A DNA stretch of 19,746 nucleotides from GCA-002712965 sp913048525. Lineage in GTDB: Bacteria; Chloroflexota; Dehalococcoidia; Lucifugimonadales; UBA826. The notes under the pieces were generated by a model, which did not search any database, was not told the origin of the DNA, and saw only the letters and a list, made by a program, of their open reading frames with translations. The position numbers and the translations under genes are program-made. The stretch lies in NCBI GenBank assembly GCA_913048525.1, contig CAJWWP010000031.1, positions 1 to 19,746 of the forward strand. Direction: 5' to 3'. This document shows, piece after piece, positions 14,624-19,746 of the stretch; position 1 is the stretch's first letter, and each line of letters begins with the position of its first letter.

Positions 14624-15571
14624 TCAGTTTGTTAATCCAGCATGGTGTAGGGCCTGTCCTACTAAATCAACCCCAACCAATTCACTATGTCCGGCAATTA
14701 ACTGCTGCGTAATTGGCCCAGGAATCTGGTCTCCAATATGTCTCCCGTCAACTCGACTAACCGGAACAATTCGTGGACTTGTCCGTGTGAAGAATACTTC
14801 ATCTGCAGTATATAGATCGTATGGTTGAAGGTTCTCTACAGATACAGGAATTCCTAATTGTTGAGCTACATCCATAACTACGTCCCTCGAGACTCCTTGA
14901 AGAATATGCCGGTCATCTGGGGTTTTTAGTACCCCATTCTTCACGAGAAAGATGTTGTTTCCAGTTCCTTCAGTTATGTTGCCATCCTGATCCAGTAAAA
15001 TAGGAAGCGCTTCGGGGTCTATATCGTGAGCCTCTAGGGTGGCAAGAACCATGTTTAGGCGACTATGGTGTTTTACCTTGGGTTCAACAGTATCACTTGT
15101 GTAACTGCGGGTGCGTGCAATAACGCCGTGAGCACCTTCGACATAAAATTTAGCAAACGATAAAAAGTCAACCGGCTTGATACTCACACAAACTGTGGGA
15201 GGTCCGTCCAGATATTTGCCCCTTGTCACAAATGGATGAATAGTGAAGTCACCTGCCTCACTTTTCCGATGCTCATTACGAAGAATTCCTTCGTTACAAA
15301 TAACAGCCATTTCCTCCGGAGTGAGCCCAGAATCCATCCTGAGAAACTTGAGTGACCGATATAATCTGTCAATATGACGTTCCAAAACAAACGGGATTCC
15401 GTTGAAAGTGCGAGCAATGTCGAATACACCATCGGCTAACTCAAACCCTCGATCATCGGGCGCTATTTTTATCTCATCGTAGCGTATCCAGGCACCGTTA
15501 AAATACGCATCATAATCACTGTAATCTACCGATGAAACAATTTTGTTAGACATATTAAAATTGACCCTCAT
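14624..15571 (-). CDS. Class IV PLP-dependent aminotransferase (branched-chain aminotransferase-like)
   Basis: 315 residues of fold-type IV PLP enzymes, a group that includes branched-chain amino acid aminotransferase, D-amino acid aminotransferase, aminodeoxychorismate lyase and (R)-amine transaminases. Visible features: YFNGAWIRYDEIKIAPDDRG (23-42) with FELADGVFDIARTFNG following; VKHHSRLNMVLATLEA with the likely catalytic Lys167; NITEGTGNNIFLVKNGVLKTP with Glu201 contacting the PLP pyridine nitrogen; and LQGVSRDVVMDVAQQLGIPV. The C-terminal DEVFFTRTSPRIVPVSRVDG is also typical. Substrate preference cannot be fixed; the APDDRGFELADGVFD segment occurs in several of these groups. The start is ATG 15571 with a weak GAG five bases upstream; ATG 15553 (Met7) is a possible alternative. 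It is divergent from the MFS gene (98 bases between starts). Confidence 0.88.
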   Translation of the reverse strand: MRVNFNMSNKIVSSVDYSDYDAYFNGAWIRYDEIKIAPDDRGFELADGVFDIARTFNGIPFVLERHIDRLYRSLKFLRMDSGLTPEEMAVICNEGILRNEHRKSEAGDFTIHPFVTRGKYLDGPPTVCVSIKPVDFLSFAKFYVEGAHGVIARTRSYTSDTVEPKVKHHSRLNMVLATLEAHDIDPEALPILLDQDGNITEGTGNNIFLVKNGVLKTPDDRHILQGVSRDVVMDVAQQLGIPVSVENLQPYDLYTADEVFFTRTSPRIVPVSRVDGRHIGDQIPGPITQQLIAGHSELVGVDLVGQALHHAGLTN

Positions 15572-15669
15572 TTAATCTCGTATATGGCTGGATAGTAACA
15601 TTGATATCCGCCTCGGTGATTGGATTGCAATATCCAACCATCAGAATTAGTGTGAACGGATATTAATTT

Positions 15670-16908
15670 ATGGAAATCAAAACTCGGTTCTTTCCCTCTC
15701 TATACCACAGGAATTACAGAATCATGTGGGTTGGGCACATTGTGGGTGAATCCTCTTCATGGGCCCTTGGTGCTGCAGAAGGTTGGCTGATCTTTAATCT
15801 GGCTGAAAACAATCCAAGTAGTTGGGTCGGCGCTGTCTTTTTTGCCGCTATGATCCCATGGTTTTTTGCTCCCATTGTCGTTGGATTCTTAACCGATAGG
15901 TTTTCACGACGTAATATCCTCGTTATGGCGTACATATTGAGTCTTTTTCACGGACTGATACTGACCGCTTTAATCTTTACAGGAGTCATTGAGGTCTGGC
16001 ATATTCTTCTATTGGCCGTAGTGAATGGGATTGCTCGTGCAACCCATATGGGCGCGATAGAAGCGTTAGCAGCCAATCTAGTCCCGACAAAACATTTGCC
16101 GAACGCCTACACATTAATTTCAGCTGGCTATTATGCCACTCGCTTAATAGGGCCCGGTCTTATAGCGCCGCTTATGGGATTAGCGGATATAAAGTGGATT
16201 TTTTTATCCTGTGTAATCGCTTATGCATTAGGTGTTTACCTTGTGACTCGGGTTACCGCAGTTTCGACCGGACGTATTGATCCAGAAAAGGGTCTAATAC
16301 AGAACACTATTTCCGGTTTCCGTTATATCTACAGCCATCCTGTACTGAGGAGTGTGATGTACCTTGTTATGTTTCACTGTACATTGGTAATGTCTTTTGA
16401 ATCTCTTCTCCCAGCAGTCTCAGAGAATCAATTAAACTCGGGAGGACAGGGTGTCGCTTATATGCACATGATGATAGGCGTTGGAGCCCTAATTGCTTCA
16501 TCGGGATTGGCTCCAGTGAGCAACCATCGTACTTTGGGAAGATTGCTTATAATTTCTGCGCTAGTGAGCTCTCTAGGGAACCTTATTTTAACAATTTCCC
16601 CTACTTTGCAGCCCGCGATGGTGGGAACAGTGATTATAGGTATCTCACATACTGCGTTCATGACCATCGCTACGATTATGATTCAGTCAGTATCACCAGA
16701 TTACTTAAGAGGAAGAATCACCAGCGTTTATCTCATTCACGCAGGGGGTCTCATGAGTTTCTCCTATTTTGCCAACGGTGTTCTTGCCGACCTCTATGGC
16801 CCTTCAAAAATTCTTGGAATAGGCAGTATTGTTTTCTTAGCTGTAGTTTTATGTAGCTGGCTTCTTAAAGCTCCAAGAGATATTTATAAACAAGGCGCTT
16901 TGATCTAA
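15670..16908 (+). CDS. MFS transporter (EntS-like exporter family)
   Basis: 412-residue integral membrane protein with twelve predicted helices in two halves. The cytoplasmic motif A after helix 2 reads VGFLTDRFSRRNILVM (71-86), with Asp76 and the basic cluster intact. A second-half equivalent loop and AGGLMSFSYFANGVLADLYG near the C-terminus are present. The short N-terminus with SLYHRNYRIMWVGHIVGESS matches the MFS_3 / enterobactin-exporter-like group, whose members export siderophores, drugs or unknown metabolites. No substrate can be named. The ribosome site is weak (GGA ten bases before the ATG). The gene is divergent from the aminotransferase and convergent with the molybdenum enzyme gene; the 99 bases between their stops show no strong terminator hairpin. 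Confidence 0.9.
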   Translation: MEIKTRFFPSLYHRNYRIMWVGHIVGESSSWALGAAEGWLIFNLAENNPSSWVGAVFFAAMIPWFFAPIVVGFLTDRFSRRNILVMAYILSLFHGLILTALIFTGVIEVWHILLLAVVNGIARATHMGAIEALAANLVPTKHLPNAYTLISAGYYATRLIGPGLIAPLMGLADIKWIFLSCVIAYALGVYLVTRVTAVSTGRIDPEKGLIQNTISGFRYIYSHPVLRSVMYLVMFHCTLVMSFESLLPAVSENQLNSGGQGVAYMHMMIGVGALIASSGLAPVSNHRTLGRLLIISALVSSLGNLILTISPTLQPAMVGTVIIGISHTAFMTIATIMIQSVSPDYLRGRITSVYLIHAGGLMSFSYFANGVLADLYGPSKILGIGSIVFLAVVLCSWLLKAPRDIYKQGALI

Positions 16909-17007
16909 AAATCTTATCGATGGGAAATTGCTATCACTGCAGATATTTGCACTCTTACGGATATCGACATGTAAACCGGGGCAGTTAAGGCATTTGAAGG
17001 CGCTATA

Positions 17008-19302
17008 TCAGGACTTTAGTTCTGCTATGGCCGTTGCTACAGAACCCGGGTTCATTGGCAAAGTCTCCATACGTACTCCTGTCGCTCTATATATTGCGTT
17101 TGCTATAGCTGCAGGGGGAGGAACTATCGAAACCTCCCCTACTCCTCTTACCCCGAAAGGATGTCCAGGATTTGCGACCTCAACAATAACGGTATCAATC
17201 ATTGGCAAATCTAGCGAAGTAGGCATCCTATAATCCAGAAAACTGGAGTTAAGCATAGTCCCTTCGTTACTCATAAAGTACTCTTCATTCAAAGCCCATC
17301 CTATGCCTTGCACTGCTCCTCCCTGCATCTGACCTTCCACATAGCTTGGATGTATTGCCTTTCCGGCATCCTGAACAATCGTAAATCTTAGGACATCTAC
17401 CTTACCCGTGTCAGGGTCCACATGAACGTCGGCTATACAACCTGCAAATGCCGCCCCCACTCCGGTGGCGTTTACAGCTGCCCGCCCAACAAGTGGGCCG
17501 CCAGTACTGTTTAATTGCTGAGCCAGTTCTTTAAAGGTCATATGAAGTGCGCTATCAACTTTTGATTTGAACAAACCATCTACAAGTTCAATCGAATTCT
17601 TCTCCACATCCCAGATCAGACTAGCACGCTTTATCATTTGATTTTTCAAATCATTTGCAGCCTTAAATGCTGCCCAACCTGTCTTAAATGTAACGCTGCT
17701 CCCTCCTGTTCCACTGGTGTAAGCAATAGAATCAGTGTCCACGACCGCGGGAATAACATCTTCAGAATCTATACCCAAAACTTCTGCGGCCTGCATTGCA
17801 ACAGAAGATCTGGTCCCTCCAATGTCTGTGGATCCTTCAGTGAGATTAATAGTTCCATCTGAATTGGTAGTAATAATGCAGGCAGACTCAGCGCCACCAT
17901 TCATCCAGTAAGCTACTCCAACACCACGACCGCAGTTTTCTCCTGCTAGCGGAGAGTTCCAGTGAGGATGTGACTTCATTGCCTCTAGTGTTTCAATCAA
18001 TCCTATTCTTGGGAAAAGAGGTCCAGTTGGTCGTCTAGTTCCTTCTCTTGAACCATTCCGCAATCGGAACTCTATTGGGTCAATCTTCAATTTAACGCAT
18101 AGCTCATCAACCACCGTCTCGGCAGCGAAACCTGCGTTGCTGGCTCCCGGCGCTCTGTAAGCTCCCGCTTTGGGTTTGTTCACTACTACGTCGTATCCAT
18201 CTATAAGCACGTTTGGAATATTATAGGGAGCGAAAACGCATTCGGCCCCCGCACCCACAGGGGACCCAGGAAATGCTCCCGCCTCATACGCAAGCCATGC
18301 CTGAGCAGCTGTAATTTTTCCTTCAGAAGTTACTCCCATCTTTATTTTTATGGAGGAACCAGAGGTCGGGCCAGTGCTTTCGAAAACTTCCTTTCGTGAC
18401 ATCACTATTTTTACTGGCTGTCCGGTTTTCTTGGAAAGTAACGCGGCAACTGGCTCATGATAGAGGGGAAACTTACCACCGAAGCCCCCACCAATTTCCA
18501 TAGGGGTGACTTTCACCTGAGACACTTCAAGATCTAGGGATGCCGCCACGGCGCCCCGCACTTCGAAAGGCCCCTGTGTGCTTATCCAAATATGTAACCT
18601 TCCGTCTTTATTCCAAAGAGCGGTGACATTCTGGGGCTCTATATAACCCTGATGAACCATGGCTGTCGAAAACTGTCTTTCTATGACGGTATCAGCCTGC
18701 TTAAATCCTTCTTCAATGTCTCCAAACCTATGCTGAAAATGTTCAGCGATATTACTGGGTCCGCTTATAGTTTCTCCCAACTCGTTTTTTTGCAGAGTTT
18801 CAAGAATAACCGGCGCTCCATCCGCCATTCCCTCAGGTGCTGTTGTCACCGCTGGTAGAACCTCAAATTTCACTTCAATAGAGGCCAATGCCTCCTCAGC
18901 AATGTGAGCATTCACCGCAGCTACGCCCGCAATTGCGTGACCTGCATATAGCACTTTGTCTGTCGCCATCACGTTCTGACGCATAAAGTGAAGGTCCATT
19001 TCACCTTCACCGTAGTCGATTGTTACACCCTCTGGAGTCTTCGGAAAATCACTGGCTGTTACAACTGCCTTCACTCCTGGTAATTCCTCGGCTCTGGAAG
19101 TATCTATGGAAATTATCCTGGCGTGAGCGTGGGTGCTTCTCAAAATTCTCCCATGGAGTAGTCCTGCATGATTAATATCAGCACCGTATATGGCCCGCCC
19201 TGTGACTTTGTCCGCTCCGTCATGGCGAAGCGGACGAGTTCCGATGACGGAATATTCCTTTTCCGAAATTATTACGTTGGGCTCATAAGTTGGAACTGAC
19301 AT
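17008..19302 (-). CDS. Xanthine dehydrogenase family protein, molybdopterin-binding subunit
   Basis: 764-residue large subunit of a molybdenum hydroxylase, which inserts oxygen from water into aldehydes, N-heterocycles or related substrates. An N-terminal domain (a/b hammerhead, GTRPLRHDGADKVTGRAIYG at 21-40) is followed by the Mo-binding region: MVHQGYIEPQNVTA (215-228), EIGGGFGGKFPLYHEP (269-284), GAYRAPGASNAGFAAE (380-395), EGSTDIGGTRSSVAMQAAEV (489-508), QGGAVQGIGWALNEE (660-674) and RGVGEVSIVPPPAAIANAI (719-737). Glu723 is the likely catalytic base. The active-site loop AYRAPGA differs from the AYxCSFR of form I CO dehydrogenase and the AYRGAGR of form II, so CO oxidation is unlikely. 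AGGA nine bases before the ATG supports the start. The expected FAD and [2Fe-2S] subunit genes are not adjacent: the upstream neighbour is divergent and the downstream neighbour converges. Confidence 0.94.
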   Translation of the reverse strand: MSVPTYEPNVIISEKEYSVIGTRPLRHDGADKVTGRAIYGADINHAGLLHGRILRSTHAHARIISIDTSRAEELPGVKAVVTASDFPKTPEGVTIDYGEGEMDLHFMRQNVMATDKVLYAGHAIAGVAAVNAHIAEEALASIEVKFEVLPAVTTAPEGMADGAPVILETLQKNELGETISGPSNIAEHFQHRFGDIEEGFKQADTVIERQFSTAMVHQGYIEPQNVTALWNKDGRLHIWISTQGPFEVRGAVAASLDLEVSQVKVTPMEIGGGFGGKFPLYHEPVAALLSKKTGQPVKIVMSRKEVFESTGPTSGSSIKIKMGVTSEGKITAAQAWLAYEAGAFPGSPVGAGAECVFAPYNIPNVLIDGYDVVVNKPKAGAYRAPGASNAGFAAETVVDELCVKLKIDPIEFRLRNGSREGTRRPTGPLFPRIGLIETLEAMKSHPHWNSPLAGENCGRGVGVAYWMNGGAESACIITTNSDGTINLTEGSTDIGGTRSSVAMQAAEVLGIDSEDVIPAVVDTDSIAYTSGTGGSSVTFKTGWAAFKAANDLKNQMIKRASLIWDVEKNSIELVDGLFKSKVDSALHMTFKELAQQLNSTGGPLVGRAAVNATGVGAAFAGCIADVHVDPDTGKVDVLRFTIVQDAGKAIHPSYVEGQMQGGAVQGIGWALNEEYFMSNEGTMLNSSFLDYRMPTSLDLPMIDTVIVEVANPGHPFGVRGVGEVSIVPPPAAIANAIYRATGVRMETLPMNPGSVATAIAELKS

Positions 19303-19369
19303 ATCTAAACATCCTATTCTCTTTTTTGTTAAAGCAATATCACTCTCCTAGCACCATACAGGATTCTGA

Positions 19370-19390
19370 TTGTGTACAGTGTCAGCACAA
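19370..19390. promoter_or_regulatory. Operator-like palindrome TTGTG-N11-CACAA in divergent promoter region
   Basis: Half-sites TTGTG (19370-19374) and CACAA (19386-19390) are spaced 11 bases apart, 68 bases upstream of the molybdenum-enzyme start and 152 bases upstream of the monooxygenase start. Position and symmetry fit a dimeric regulator controlling either divergent gene. Five-base arms are short, so chance occurrence is possible. Confidence 0.28.
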
Positions 19391-19439
19391 GGTATATCTA
19401 AGACAGATTTATTTGAGACAGTTAAAATAGAGTATTTGA

Positions 19440-19481
19440 ATTCTGATGGGAATACATATCACTTGCATATTCCCTCAGAAT
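19440..19481. repeat. 42-base inverted repeat upstream of the luciferase-like monooxygenase
   Basis: Left arm ATTCTGA-T-GGGAATA (19440-19454) pairs with right arm TATTCCC-TCAGAAT (19468-19481): 14 perfect base pairs interrupted by one bulged T at 19447, around a 13-base loop. It ends 61 bases before the monooxygenase ATG and lies 137 bases from the divergent molybdenum-enzyme start. Since both genes start away from it, it is not their terminator. It could be an operator, a 5' leader structure or a small mobile-element remnant. No similar copy is seen elsewhere in the window. Confidence 0.6.
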
Positions 19482-19542
19482 ATACGCGTCCAAACGAAGT
19501 GGGCGGCGAATTATAGACAAAGATGTAGAACGGAGGATTCAT

Positions 19543-19746
19543 ATGACAAAACATTTAATGGATTTTGGGTACAATCCACCCTGTGGAGAACGTGGTTATG
19601 AAGCTATCACACCGAGGAATTATTTATACGATCTCCACAGGGCTCTTGATGTCGCCTCTCAAAGTTTCAGCTCTATTTGGTCTTCTGACCACCTAAATTA
19701 CGCGTCAGAATTTAGAGTGGAGTGCTGGACGATGCTTACCTGGATG
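19543..19746 (+). CDS. LLM-class flavin-dependent oxidoreductase (luciferase-like), N-terminal part
   Basis: The first 68 codons of a gene that leaves the window. GGAGG lies six bases before the ATG. The translation is consistent with the luciferase-like monooxygenase fold, an FMN- or F420-dependent TIM barrel: a first strand LMDFGYNPP, the helix LYDLHRALDVASQSFSSIW (29-46 region), the strand ending SSIWSSDHLNYASEF, and ECWTMLTWM (60-68), which matches the family's xExWTxLaxlAa segment. Enzymes of this group oxygenate alkanesulfonates, cyclic ketones, long-chain aldehydes or other carbon compounds, or reduce F420-linked substrates; which of these applies is not visible. It is divergent from the molybdenum hydroxylase subunit, sharing a 240-base promoter region with an inverted repeat, so the two may be regulated together. 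Confidence 0.87.
   Translation, partial: MTKHLMDFGYNPPCGERGYEAITPRNYLYDLHRALDVASQSFSSIWSSDHLNYASEFRVECWTMLTWM

Noticed and set aside
16928..17233. 101-residue plus-strand ORF
   Set aside because: Most of it lies antisense to the conserved C-terminus of the molybdenum-enzyme gene, and the translation has no coherent pattern.
17008..19302. Aerobic CO dehydrogenase large subunit (CoxL)
   Set aside because: The active-site loop is AYRAPGA, neither AYxCSFR nor AYRGAGR, and there are no coxM or coxS genes beside it.

Overview
This window looks like a contiguous chromosomal fragment of an uncultured marine bacterium, most plausibly a Chloroflexota of the SAR202 type. That placement is inferred from gene content: a DUF1501/DUF1800 pair, a xanthine-dehydrogenase-family molybdenum subunit, a luciferase-like flavin monooxygenase, an NHL propeller protein, LutABC and a mycothiol-type DinB enzyme in moderately AT-rich DNA. 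There is no rRNA, tRNA or phylogenetic marker beyond uvrC to confirm it. I found no CRISPR array, insertion sequence or tRNA. Genes are dense, every gap is under 300 bases, and strands switch often.

Layout, left to right. (1) 1-1.9 kb: the 3' part of uvrC, then an antitoxin/PIN-toxin-like pair on the opposite strand whose last stop codon shares a CTAG palindrome with the uvrC stop. (2) 1.9-6.3 kb: a glycerate kinase converging on a lutABC operon (lactate oxidation to pyruvate), headed by a small three-helix membrane protein. (3) 6.4-10.5 kb: a VOC-fold metalloprotein gene, then a minus-strand operon DUF1501 - DUF1800 - NHL propeller. None of these three proteins has an export signal. (4) 10.7-12.4 kb: a plus-strand two-gene unit, a 340-residue conserved protein of unknown function followed by a UGSC-family selenoprotein. 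The selenoprotein is split by an in-frame UGA at 12156-12158 and a bacterial SECIS-like hairpin follows immediately, so this is one gene and not two ORFs or a pseudogene. (5) 12.4-15.6 kb: a mycothiol-dependent/DinB-like enzyme, an EVE-domain protein, an unrecognised 163-residue protein and a class IV aminotransferase. (6) 15.7-19.7 kb: an MFS exporter, a large orphan molybdopterin subunit, and the start of a luciferase-like monooxygenase that runs off the window. The divergent region between the last two holds a 42-base inverted repeat.

Taken together the genes suggest an aerobic heterotroph using small organic acids (lactate, glycerate) and oxidising more resistant organic compounds with molybdenum hydroxylase and flavin monooxygenase chemistry. 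The selenoprotein unit is the most notable element. It implies that the organism decodes UGA as selenocysteine (selA, selB, selC and selD elsewhere in the genome), and conventional gene calling would break it.
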